From positions 2,976,001-3,040,000 of the forward strand of contig NZ_CP025003.1 of assembly GCF_002812485.1 (NCBI RefSeq): a stretch of 64,000 nucleotides of DNA. Direction: 5' to 3'. Below, one piece after another: positions 22,700-31,908 of the stretch. The notes under the pieces were generated by a model, which saw only the letters and a list, made by a program, of their open reading frames with translations, was not told the DNA's origin and ran no database searches. A program made the position numbers and the translations under genes. Source of the stretch: Dickeya fangzhongdai (GTDB lineage Bacteria > Pseudomonadota > Gammaproteobacteria > Enterobacterales > Enterobacteriaceae). The number at the start of each line of letters is the position of its first letter. Positions within the stretch are counted from its first letter, which is position 1.

Positions 22700-25600
22700 T
22701 CACAGTCGGGTCTCCGCAAGCTCAATGGTTCTGGCCGCAATGTCTGCCAGAATAGGCGTGTCAAAAAGTGTGCGAATCTCGATACTGAGTCCCCTGCGGC
22801 GCAACTGTTCAATCAACCGCACAGCTAACAGCGAATATCCGCCGAGTTCAAAAAAGTGATCATGACGGCCGACCCGCTCGACACCGAGCAGTTCTTCCCA
22901 GATAGACGCCATCGTGATTTCCATGTTCCCCTGTGGCGGAACATACGCGCGCCGGGCGAAAGACATCTCATCCGGCGGCACTAAGGCGTTACGGTCTATC
23001 TTGCCGTTCGGCGTCAGTGGTAACGCTTTGAGCGTCACGAAGGCGGCCGGCACCATATAATCCGGCAACCCATCCTGCAGGTGTTTACGCAATGCCTTAC
23101 GGCTAAACAGGCTCTGAACCATGCCTTTGAGCGTCACCAGGTGTTCCAGCGCCGATAACGCATTCTCAGGCACGATCCAATCGATCAGACACGCCACCTC
23201 ATTCACCCCCGCTTCCTGCAGACTCTCTGCCACAGACAGCGCGGATTCCGGCGTACCAATAAATGACAGCTCACGGGTATAACGCCTGAACGCGAACTCC
23301 AGCATGCTCTGTTTATCCGCGCTGGGGAGCGTATCGAGGTGAATGTTTTGCTCTTTCAGCCAGCCCGAGAGCAAGCTGAGATGTCCCTCCAGATAATCAA
23401 GGAACGGTCCTTTGGCCTGCGTTAATGCCTCGTCAAGGTTCTCCCCCAGGTAGGTATGGATCATCACCGTCACCGTGCCGGTGCGGGGGTCGAACCCCGC
23501 GTTTTCACGCGCCGTGCGGTATATCCCGATATGGTGAGCCAGCTTGTCGATATTCTGCGTCAGCAAGTGGGTCAGCAAATTCGCCCCACTGCGGCCTGCA
23601 TACTCAAAGGTTTCCGGCGCGCCGGCAGCGGTTATCCATATCGGCAGCTCCTTTTGCACCGGCGTGGGGTAAATCTGTACCGAGATGTCATTCCCATGAT
23701 GATCCCGACGAGAAACGCTACCGCCTTGCCACAGCGTTTTCAGCTCCTCAATGCCTTGATACATCACGTCCCAACGCGCATCGTAGTTCTGCGGCGCCAG
23801 CGCAAAATCCCGCTGATTCCAGCCGGAAGCGATGCCGATACCGACACGGCCGTTCGACAGGTTGTCCAGTATCGACCAGTCTTCAGCTACGCAGAGCGTG
23901 TCGTGCAAGGGCAACACCACGCTGCCGGAGCGCAGCTGGATATGGCGCGTTCTGGCCGCCAGCGAGGCGCTTAACAGCGCCGGGTTAGCGAACAGCGCGC
24001 CGACACTGTGGAAGTGACGTTCCGGCGTCCACACGGCGGTGAAACCGTGCCGATCGCCGAACTCCGTCACCTCGGCGCAATGGTGATATCCCTGTCGGGC
24101 ATCAGTATGCGCGCCGAAGAAGAACAGGCTAAAATCAAGGTGATTACTGTCGGGCGATGGCTCTGCTGCACGCTCTTCGGTCGCACCGGGAACCACATAC
24201 GCCACCAACCGCGTCTCCCCGGAAATATCTTCTCTGGCAACCACCACCGCTTCACGCACCGAGGAATGGCTTAACAGCCGCGCTTCGATTTCGCCCAGTT
24301 CGATACGATGCCCGCGTAACTTCAGCTGATGATCGGTACGTCCGAGGAAAATCAGCCGTCCATCGTCCATAAATTGCGCGAAATCCCCGGTACGATAGAG
24401 ACGCGCGGTCGGATCGGTTGAGAACGGATCGGGGATGAAGCGCTCAGCGGTCAGCTCCGGGCGCTGGTGATAACCACGGGTAACGCCGTCACCGCCGATA
24501 TACAGCTCCCCGATAGCGCCCATCGGCACCGGTTTGCCGTGTCTGTCCAGCAGGTAGACCTGCGTGTTGGCAATCGGACGGCCAATCGACTGGTTGTATT
24601 GCGCGACGTCCTCTGCATTGACGCGATTGCAGGTTGACCACACCGTGGTTTCCGTCGGTCCGTAGAGGTTCCACAGTGACTCGCCGAAGGCATGCAGGCG
24701 CCGGGCCAAATCACTGGGCAGCGCTTCGCCGCCGCAGAGAATCTTCAACTGCGGGTGTGGCGTTGGGTCGGTATCCACCAGCAAGCGCCAGGTGGTCGGC
24801 GTGGCTTGCATGATAGTGATATTCAGGGTTTGCAACAGATTAAGCAGCGCGTAAGGATCCATCGCCTGAGTACGGCTCGCCAGCACAATCGACGCGCCCG
24901 TCATCAACGGCAAATACAGCTCCAGCCCGGCAATATCGAATGAAATGCTGGTGACGGAGAGCAGGCAATCTTCAGCGCTGAGGTGGAATAACGCCTGCAT
25001 CCCGGTGAGGAAGTTGACCACCTGACGGTGCTCAACCATCACGCCTTTCGGCTTGCCGGTCGACCCCGAGGTGTAAATCACATACGCCAGATGTCTGGCG
25101 TTGAGCATTGCCACATCCGGGTTGCCGCCAGGCAGTTCTTCCCAACGTGCGCCGTCACGCTCCAGATCGACCACCGTAACATCACCGCCGGTCGCAGACC
25201 CAAAGAGGTCGCGCCCACGCCGGTCAACCACCAGTACCTTCGGTGTGGCATCCTCAAGAATATAGGCCAGCCGGGTGGCGGGATATTCAGGGTCGAGCGG
25301 CACGTAGGCGCCCCCGGCTTTGAGGATCGCCAGTAAGGCGATGAGCATGGTTTCGGTGCGCTCCGTACACACCGCCACGCGCGTATCCGGCGCCACGCCT
25401 TGCGCTATCAGGTAGTGAGCCAGCCGGTTGGCGCGCTGGTTAAGCTCGGCATAACTGAGGCGGACGTGGCCCATTTGCAGCGCCGGCGCCTGGGGGTGTT
25501 GCGCGACCTGTTGCTCGAACAACTGATGAATCATCGTCATCGCCGGGAACGGCAGCGCCGTATCATTCCAGCTTTTCAGCAGATGCCGGCGCTCTTCTGG

Positions 25601-28600
25601 CGGAAGCACCGTCAGCTCATACAGCGGCACCGGCGCAGCAGACGCGGTGGCCTCGACTTCAAGCGCCTCCACCAGGCTAAGCATACTCTGCTGGAAGTAA
25701 CCCCAAATGCGCTCGCCAGACAGCGACTCAATCGCCTGAACGCCGATATCAAAGCCGACGTCGGCGTCATCCACAGAAATCGAGATAGGATAGTTGGTGC
25801 GCTCGTCAAAGCCGTGCCAGGCCACGCCGTCAAACTCAATCCCCCCTAACACGTCCACGTCTGTCGGGCGGTTACGACGGTAGTTGAACACCGTACTGAA
25901 CATCGGCGTCGGCGCCACAATGCCGCTGCCCTGTTGCGCCAGCGATAAGGTAGTGTGCTCATGTTTTATCAGCGCGGAGAGACGCTGATGCGTCTGACGC
26001 ACGGCATCAACCGCATACACCTCCCCCACGTCAAGACGCAACGGCAGCGTATTGATGCACGGTCCCATGATTTTATCGCTGTTCTCGCCGTGCATACGCC
26101 CCGACAGTACCGTGCCGAACACCACGCTATCGCTGCCGCAGGCGGCGCTCAGCACCCGTCCCCAGCTCAAATGGCACAGACTACTCACGCTGACGCCAAG
26201 GCGGCGGGCCTGAGCGCGTAGCCGCTGCGCAAGCGCAGCTTCAAGCGGACGCCGTGTTTCACTGATGCGCTGGCCGTTAAGATGGCCGCTCTTGAGATTA
26301 AACGGCGCCGACGGTTCGGTGATATCTGCCAGCATGTCGCTGAAAAAGGCCAGTTGCTGCTGGGTATCGCTACGCTGTTGCAGGCGCGCCACGTGATGAC
26401 GGAATGGCGCCGGCGCAGGCAAACTCTCCCCCTTGCCAGTGAGGAATGCCTGAATCTCAGCGAGCAACATCTGCAATGAGGGAATGTCATCCACCAAATG
26501 ATGGATATACATCAACGCTTGCCAGCATGCCTGTTCGTCGTCGTAGGCTACCACCATGCGCAGCAGCGGCGGCTGGGTGAGATCGATGCGGTTGGATTGA
26601 GGATCAAAGCGCGCCTTCATCTGCGCCACCACCGGGCCATGCCGGGCGTCAACGCTGAGCGTTGTGACCTGCAAACGTGCATCGCGCAGCACAACCTGCA
26701 CCGGCGTCTCCAGGCCTTGCCAGATAAACGCGGTACGCAAGATATCATGGCGATCGATAACGCGTTGAATAGCCTCCAGGTATCGGTCCAGCGTCTGTCG
26801 GTGCGTAAACGACAGGTGGCCACACTGAAGGTAAGGGTCGCCGGCCTCATCGAACAGATGATGGAAGAGGATGCCTTCCTGCAGCGGCGCCAGCGCATAG
26901 ATGTCCTGAATATTGGCGATGCCACCGGGCGTGCGGGCCACGATCTGGTCTATCTGCTGCTGAGATAACGACACCAACGGGAACAGCGCCGGATGAAGCG
27001 CCGTGGTTTCCGGCGTCACCCGATTAGCCGGAACCACCCACGCCGGCGAAGCGTCATCCTGATGGGTAATCTGTGCCGCCAGATCGGCCAGCACCGGATG
27101 AGCGAAGATGGTTGGCGCATCGGTGTAGAGCTGCTGCTCGCGCAGCATCGCTTGCAGTTGCATCGCCAACAGTGAATGACCGCCCAGTTCGAAGAAGTTG
27201 TCCTGCCGTCCGACCTGATGCACGCCAAGAATGGTCTGCCATAACTGCGCCAGCGTCGCTTCCGTACCGGCGTGGGGGGCTTCAAAGTCACGCTGCACGT
27301 AAGCGCTGTTGTCCGGTAGCGGCAAGGCTTTGCGATCGATCTTGCCGTTGACGGTCAGCGGCAGCGACTCCATCACCACAAACGCCGCCGGGATCATATA
27401 GCTGGGCAGTTGGGTGGCGAGCGCCTCGCGCCATTGCGCAATCGCACCGCCGCTGCAACCCGCCTCGGGCACCACATACGCCACCAGCCGCGCTTCGCCG
27501 CCACCCGGCGTGATACCGATAACGGTAGCGTCTTTGATGTGCTCAAGCGCGGCAATCCGCGACTCGATTTCACCCAGCTCAATACGGTACCCGCTCAGTT
27601 TGATTTGGTGATCGCGGCGGCCAAGAAACTCGATGCGACCATCGTCAAACCAGCGCCCGATGTCGCCGGTGCGGTAGATTCGGCCCCCGGCAACCCAGGG
27701 GTCGGCGATAAACTGCCGGGCGGTCAATTCAGGGCGATTCATGTACCCCACCGCGACGCCTTCACCGCCGATCCAGATTTCACCCGCCATACCGGGCGCA
27801 CAAAGCTGGCCCAGATTATCGACAACGTACATACGGGTATTGGCGATCGGCCGCCCGATACTCAGGCGGGTATCCTGGCTCTGCTCAAAGCCACGCATCC
27901 ATGCCGACGACATAATGGTGGTTTCCGTCGGGCCATAACCATTGATGTACCGGCAGCGCTCGCTCCAGCGCGCAATCAGCCCGAGCGTCGGTGCCGAACC
28001 CGCGGTCAAAATGGTCATGCCTTGCGGCACGAGAGCCGGATCTAAGTGCGTGAGATACGGCGGCGGGAACGCCGAGAAACGAATGTCGTTTTGGGTCATG
28101 TACGCCATCAACGCCGGCGGGTTTTGGATCACCGCATTCGACAGCAGATGCAGTTCACAGCCGCGGGTCAAGGTACCGAAAATTTCGCCGGCTGATGCAT
28201 CAAAGGTATAAGGCGCGAACTGGGTAATGGGCTGTCCGACGCTAAAAATCCCGATGTGTTCGCACCAGGCGCAGAAATTGATCAGGCTGCGATGCGCTAT
28301 CTCCACGCCTTTCGGCGTGCCCGTTGTGCCAGAGGTATAGATGATATAGGCAATAGCGTGCGAATCGATGGTGTGCGGATCGATGGTGTGCGGATCGATG
28401 GTGTCAGCGGACACATCCTCACGCTGCCCGCCATCCGGCTGCGCCTGCTGCAGATAATCCTCAACCCACAGCAAGGCGCTGCTTGCGTCTTCGTCGAAAT
28501 TTGACCGATCGGCCCGGCTGGTCAGCGTCCAGCGCACGTTCGCATCGTTAATGATAAAGGCGCGACGTTCGGCCGGCGCATCCAGACCGACGGGCACATA

Positions 28601-29635
28601 AGCGGCCCCTAACTTGATGATACCCAGCATGGACGCGATCAGATTCGGCGTTTTATCCATACTCAGCACGATGCGATCGCCCTGCGTCACGCCGACACGG
28701 CGTAGCCCTGCGGCAATCCGTTCGGCGCGTTCGGCAAGCTGCCGATAGCTTAACCGCTCATCACCGGCCACCAGCGCGGTGGCGTCGTTTCTGGCCGCGA
28801 CCTGCTCGGCAAACAGGGCGTAGAGCGAGTGATCCAACGCCACATCGAGTTCGGTCGCATTCCATTCGTGAATAACGCGTTCACTTTCAGCGCGACTGAG
28901 CAGTGACTGTTCACCCACTGTCCGCTCGCTGCCTTGCGCAAAGCTGGACAGCAGCTGCTGCAACCGATTGAGAATGTTATGCGCATCCGCATCGCTCATC
29001 TCGCCCTGACGATAGTGCAGCGTTAACGACAACGTCGTCCCGGTCTGCACGATAAGCTGCAGCGGCACCGGCTCGACGGGGCTTTCCTGCTCCGGGCCTT
29101 GCTCGTCATACACACCGATCAGTGATTCAAACAGCGGTGGGCTGGATGGGGAACCGACACCGCGCGCAAAGGCATCCGGCATCAGATCGGCATGGCGCTG
29201 ATGCTGCTCAAACACGGCGGCAATATCGCCAAACCAGTGCTGCAAGGAGCGGTCGCCATCAATAATCAACCGCAACGGCAAGGCACAGTCTTCCCCTGCG
29301 TCGCTGGCAGCAAAGCGCTTGCCGAACAGCACCTCCTCCTCGCCGCTGTGCTTACTTAACAGCAGCGCCCATGCCGCCGTCATCAACACATCCCACGAAG
29401 TGGACTCACGCTGCACCAGCGCCAGCAGTTCGGTACTCAGCGCCCGCCCCACGTGGGAGACGAGCACACCGACCTCTTGCGCAGCGGAGGATAGTGCGGC
29501 CTTGGCATCCTCGCTCTCCGTGGCATTAACAAGGTTGGCGTTGGCCGTTGTTTGCGCCCCGGTAAGATAGCGCTGCCAATACGCCACGGCAGTGTCCTTA
29601 CGCGACAAGAGCATATTTTCCTGCGTGATAGCCAT
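22700..29635 (-). CDS. NRPS 1: half C-A-PCP-C-A(Gly)[luciferase-like monooxygenase]-PCP
   Basis: A 2311-residue bimodular synthetase. Residues 1-240 match only the C-terminal lobe of a condensation domain; the HHxxxDG lobe is absent. Adenylation domain 1 has YTSGTTGTPKG near 430 and pocket D-A-G-A-L-A-G-I-M-K, which I cannot assign. PCP 1 has GGHS near 821. A condensation domain follows with HHLVDD near 1046 and the dual-type motif HHLFDEAGD. Adenylation domain 2 has pocket D-I-L-Q-L-G-L-V-W-K, one change from the glycine code. It is interrupted between motifs A8 and A9 by a complete luciferase-like FMN monooxygenase (about 1832-2172). PCP 2 has GGYS near 2269. Start ATG 29635, three bases after the acyltransferase stop. 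Confidence 0.93.
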   Translation of the reverse strand: MAITQENMLLSRKDTAVAYWQRYLTGAQTTANANLVNATESEDAKAALSSAAQEVGVLVSHVGRALSTELLALVQRESTSWDVLMTAAWALLLSKHSGEEEVLFGKRFAASDAGEDCALPLRLIIDGDRSLQHWFGDIAAVFEQHQRHADLMPDAFARGVGSPSSPPLFESLIGVYDEQGPEQESPVEPVPLQLIVQTGTTLSLTLHYRQGEMSDADAHNILNRLQQLLSSFAQGSERTVGEQSLLSRAESERVIHEWNATELDVALDHSLYALFAEQVAARNDATALVAGDERLSYRQLAERAERIAAGLRRVGVTQGDRIVLSMDKTPNLIASMLGIIKLGAAYVPVGLDAPAERRAFIINDANVRWTLTSRADRSNFDEDASSALLWVEDYLQQAQPDGGQREDVSADTIDPHTIDPHTIDSHAIAYIIYTSGTTGTPKGVEIAHRSLINFCAWCEHIGIFSVGQPITQFAPYTFDASAGEIFGTLTRGCELHLLSNAVIQNPPALMAYMTQNDIRFSAFPPPYLTHLDPALVPQGMTILTAGSAPTLGLIARWSERCRYINGYGPTETTIMSSAWMRGFEQSQDTRLSIGRPIANTRMYVVDNLGQLCAPGMAGEIWIGGEGVAVGYMNRPELTARQFIADPWVAGGRIYRTGDIGRWFDDGRIEFLGRRDHQIKLSGYRIELGEIESRIAALEHIKDATVIGITPGGGEARLVAYVVPEAGCSGGAIAQWREALATQLPSYMIPAAFVVMESLPLTVNGKIDRKALPLPDNSAYVQRDFEAPHAGTEATLAQLWQTILGVHQVGRQDNFFELGGHSLLAMQLQAMLREQQLYTDAPTIFAHPVLADLAAQITHQDDASPAWVVPANRVTPETTALHPALFPLVSLSQQQIDQIVARTPGGIANIQDIYALAPLQEGILFHHLFDEAGDPYLQCGHLSFTHRQTLDRYLEAIQRVIDRHDILRTAFIWQGLETPVQVVLRDARLQVTTLSVDARHGPVVAQMKARFDPQSNRIDLTQPPLLRMVVAYDDEQACWQALMYIHHLVDDIPSLQMLLAEIQAFLTGKGESLPAPAPFRHHVARLQQRSDTQQQLAFFSDMLADITEPSAPFNLKSGHLNGQRISETRRPLEAALAQRLRAQARRLGVSVSSLCHLSWGRVLSAACGSDSVVFGTVLSGRMHGENSDKIMGPCINTLPLRLDVGEVYAVDAVRQTHQRLSALIKHEHTTLSLAQQGSGIVAPTPMFSTVFNYRRNRPTDVDVLGGIEFDGVAWHGFDERTNYPISISVDDADVGFDIGVQAIESLSGERIWGYFQQSMLSLVEALEVEATASAAPVPLYELTVLPPEERRHLLKSWNDTALPFPAMTMIHQLFEQQVAQHPQAPALQMGHVRLSYAELNQRANRLAHYLIAQGVAPDTRVAVCTERTETMLIALLAILKAGGAYVPLDPEYPATRLAYILEDATPKVLVVDRRGRDLFGSATGGDVTVVDLERDGARWEELPGGNPDVAMLNARHLAYVIYTSGSTGKPKGVMVEHRQVVNFLTGMQALFHLSAEDCLLSVTSISFDIAGLELYLPLMTGASIVLASRTQAMDPYALLNLLQTLNITIMQATPTTWRLLVDTDPTPHPQLKILCGGEALPSDLARRLHAFGESLWNLYGPTETTVWSTCNRVNAEDVAQYNQSIGRPIANTQVYLLDRHGKPVPMGAIGELYIGGDGVTRGYHQRPELTAERFIPDPFSTDPTARLYRTGDFAQFMDDGRLIFLGRTDHQLKLRGHRIELGEIEARLLSHSSVREAVVVAREDISGETRLVAYVVPGATEERAAEPSPDSNHLDFSLFFFGAHTDARQGYHHCAEVTEFGDRHGFTAVWTPERHFHSVGALFANPALLSASLAARTRHIQLRSGSVVLPLHDTLCVAEDWSILDNLSNGRVGIGIASGWNQRDFALAPQNYDARWDVMYQGIEELKTLWQGGSVSRRDHHGNDISVQIYPTPVQKELPIWITAAGAPETFEYAGRSGANLLTHLLTQNIDKLAHHIGIYRTARENAGFDPRTGTVTVMIHTYLGENLDEALTQAKGPFLDYLEGHLSLLSGWLKEQNIHLDTLPSADKQSMLEFAFRRYTRELSFIGTPESALSVAESLQEAGVNEVACLIDWIVPENALSALEHLVTLKGMVQSLFSRKALRKHLQDGLPDYMVPAAFVTLKALPLTPNGKIDRNALVPPDEMSFARRAYVPPQGNMEITMASIWEELLGVERVGRHDHFFELGGYSLLAVRLIEQLRRRGLSIEIRTLFDTPILADIAARTIELAETRL
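28358..28402. repeat. 15-bp tandem repeat in NRPS 1 adenylation domain 1
   Basis: Three copies of gtgcg(a/g)atcgatggt encode repeated TIDPH/TIDSH units in the loop before the A3 motif. This is the same protein position as the 15-bp repeat in NRPS 3. Confidence 0.92.
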
Positions 29636-29638
29636 GGG

Positions 29639-31543
29639 TCAGGCTCCCTCCGTGACAACTTGCCTGGAATGATTTTTTATAACATTCAGTAAGTTGGATA
29701 GGCTTTCGGCGTTCCTGCCGAATTGATTGATGACAGCGCCGTGCTGAATGCGCGCGGCAAAACCGTATTTGATGAACGTTGACAGGGTGCCTGTTGGGCT
29801 GAGATCAATAAAAAATGCCTCGTCTTTCGCCGCCAACCCCTGCATTAAGCGGTAGAAATCGACCGGTTCACGCAAGACGCGCCAGAAATACTCGCTATCC
29901 CAGCGTTCAACCGACGTCCCCAGCAGCGCGGAGTAAACCGTCATTTCGGGGGGATGTTTCGGCAAGGTATCGACCAGCGCCCGGAAATCCGTCTCGATGG
30001 CGGCGATGCCGGACGAGTGGAAAGGTTGCTCAACCGGCAGCAGCATCGAGATAACGTCCCGTTGCGTCAGACGTTCTTTGAGCGCCGATAGACTCGCCCG
30101 ATTGCCGCTGACCACAAAGTTATTCTGGAAATTAATGCTGGCTAACTCGGTTCCCTGATACAGCGCGGCATGGGTATGGAAATGCGCTACCGGCGCCAGC
30201 ACACTCATCATCCCGCCGCCTGCGCTTTTATCGCGCAGTAAGTGCGCCTGCGACACCACCAGTTTTATGGCATCATCCAGCGTCAGTACGCCGGCGACGA
30301 CCGCGGCGATGCACTCTCCCAGGCTGTATCCCAGAACCGCGTCAGGTTTGACGCCCTCGGCTTTCAGCATATGGCTCAGGCTGACGCCCACGCTGAGTAA
30401 CGCCACATTCGACAACGCGACATCAGAGAGCGGCAGATGGCGGCGAGCGTCGTCATACAGCGTATCCAGCAGACTGTAGCCGGTGTGTTGGCGACACAGG
30501 GCATCGCAGATGTCCATCTGGCTGCGGAACGCGTCATTCCGACGATACAGCTCATGCCCCATGCCGTAATACTGCGAGCCCTGCCCGCCGAACATAAACA
30601 CCACGCCGGGGTTGGATGCATGGTTGGATGCATGCGCGGCGGGGGAACTGGCAACGTTTTTGGCCGTGGGCGCCGTCTCATCCGCCAGCGCCATCGGTTG
30701 CGCGCTGATTTTCGCAAACAGGCTGGTGAGCACCTGCCCCGGTCCAATTTCGTGCTGTTTGACCTCGCCAGACGCCAGCAGCCGCGACATACTTTCGTAC
30801 CAGCGGACCGGGTGGCTTATCTGGCGCGCCAACAGCTCAAGGTAATCGGATGTGGGATAGTCATGCGCGGTGTAGTTGGAAATCACCCGCGCATTGAGCG
30901 GATTGAAGGTAAAACGCTGGGCAAACTGTGCAAACCGGGCTTCGATATCACGCATATAGCGCGAGTGAAACGCCGCACTCACATTCAGCTTGATATAACG
31001 CGCACCCGCAGCGGTAAACAGCGTTTCACAGGCAATAATGTCATCATACAGCCCTGAAATGACGATCTGCTGCGCGCAGTTGATGTTGGCAATATCAATG
31101 CCGCTAAACGGTGACGCAGCCAGTAACGCCGTCACCTGATTCAGCTCGATGCCCAGAACGGCGGCCATCGCACCGCGCGGCGCTGTCGACATCAGCCTAC
31201 CGCGTTCTTTTACCAGCGCGACGCCGGTGGCAAAGTCAAACGCCCCGGCCGCAAACAGCGCGGCGAATTCCCCCAGACTATGACCGGCATAGCAGTCCGG
31301 CGCGTCCACGCCGTCTTGTCGATTGGCAAGAACCCCGAGCGCTGAGACAACAAACAACGCCGGCTGGGTGAATTCCGTCTCACCAAGTACGCCCTGCGGA
31401 TCGTTGAGGCACAGCTCTCGAATCGAGAAACCGAGCACGTCGTCGGCCTCTCTAACGAGTTCGGGGAAACGCTCAAACAGCCCATCCCCCATCCCTTTCT
31501 GCTGCGATCCCTGACCAGGAAATACCCAAATTGAAGAAGACAT
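29639..31543 (-). CDS. Tandem trans-acyltransferase (AT-AT)
   Basis: A 634-residue protein with two malonyl-transacylase folds that supplies the AT-less PKS. AT 1 (residues 4-280) has the nucleophile motif GHSLGE near 89 and AAFHS, as in malonyl-CoA-loading trans-ATs. AT 2 (about 320-610) has GYSLGE near 407 and QPFHSSG, resembling the branch that includes proofreading acyl hydrolases. The start is ATG 31543 (MSSSIWVFPGQGSQ), preceded by AGGAG; an upstream in-frame codon at 31576 has no such site. The linker between the ATs contains an in-frame 12-bp duplication. Which AT is the loader and which the hydrolase is inferred from motif appearance only. Confidence 0.93.
   Translation of the reverse strand: MSSSIWVFPGQGSQQKGMGDGLFERFPELVREADDVLGFSIRELCLNDPQGVLGETEFTQPALFVVSALGVLANRQDGVDAPDCYAGHSLGEFAALFAAGAFDFATGVALVKERGRLMSTAPRGAMAAVLGIELNQVTALLAASPFSGIDIANINCAQQIVISGLYDDIIACETLFTAAGARYIKLNVSAAFHSRYMRDIEARFAQFAQRFTFNPLNARVISNYTAHDYPTSDYLELLARQISHPVRWYESMSRLLASGEVKQHEIGPGQVLTSLFAKISAQPMALADETAPTAKNVASSPAAHASNHASNPGVVFMFGGQGSQYYGMGHELYRRNDAFRSQMDICDALCRQHTGYSLLDTLYDDARRHLPLSDVALSNVALLSVGVSLSHMLKAEGVKPDAVLGYSLGECIAAVVAGVLTLDDAIKLVVSQAHLLRDKSAGGGMMSVLAPVAHFHTHAALYQGTELASINFQNNFVVSGNRASLSALKERLTQRDVISMLLPVEQPFHSSGIAAIETDFRALVDTLPKHPPEMTVYSALLGTSVERWDSEYFWRVLREPVDFYRLMQGLAAKDEAFFIDLSPTGTLSTFIKYGFAARIQHGAVINQFGRNAESLSNLLNVIKNHSRQVVTEGA
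30611..30634. repeat. 12-bp tandem repeat in the AT-AT linker
   Basis: Two exact copies of gttggatgcatg encode repeated HASN in the linker between the two acyltransferase domains, in frame. Confidence 0.85.
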
Positions 31544-31614
31544 AAATCTCCTATTACTGTTCCCTAGGATTGTCACTTAACGTTGCTTGCTTATCCCACC
31601 AGCCGCTCGCGGGG

Positions 31615-31884
31615 TCAGGACTTGACAGCCTCTGCCGGTAGATGGGCCTCAATCGTGCCGATCAGGTCGCCAAGCGTGTAAATACCGCGCTTATCGCCGT
31701 CGTTGACCTTGATGTGGAGCCGCTTCTCGATCTCGTACCAGGACTCCAGCATCTCGACCGAATCCACGCCAAGCTCGCCGCCGATAAACGAATCCAACTC
31801 CACGACATCAGGCGTAAACCCGGTATTTTTGATGCCGTTAATAATGTCGAGCACCACCGCGAGAATCTCTTTCTGAGCATCCAT
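31615..31884 (-). CDS. Freestanding acyl carrier protein
   Basis: An 89-residue acyl carrier protein. The phosphopantetheine attachment motif is GVDSVEML with Ser near residue 42, within the expected four-helix pattern (IGGELGVDSVEMLESWYEIEKRL). It lies 24 bases before (transcriptionally after) the alpha-oxoamine synthase gene, suggesting a functional pair in which the ACP presents an acyl thioester to that enzyme. Alternatively it may carry the PKS starter unit, because the PKS begins directly with a ketosynthase. Confidence 0.92.
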   Translation of the reverse strand: MDAQKEILAVVLDIINGIKNTGFTPDVVELDSFIGGELGVDSVEMLESWYEIEKRLHIKVNDGDKRGIYTLGDLIGTIEAHLPAEAVKS

Positions 31885-31908
31885 TTCTTCTCTCCTTCAT
31901 CCAATCCA

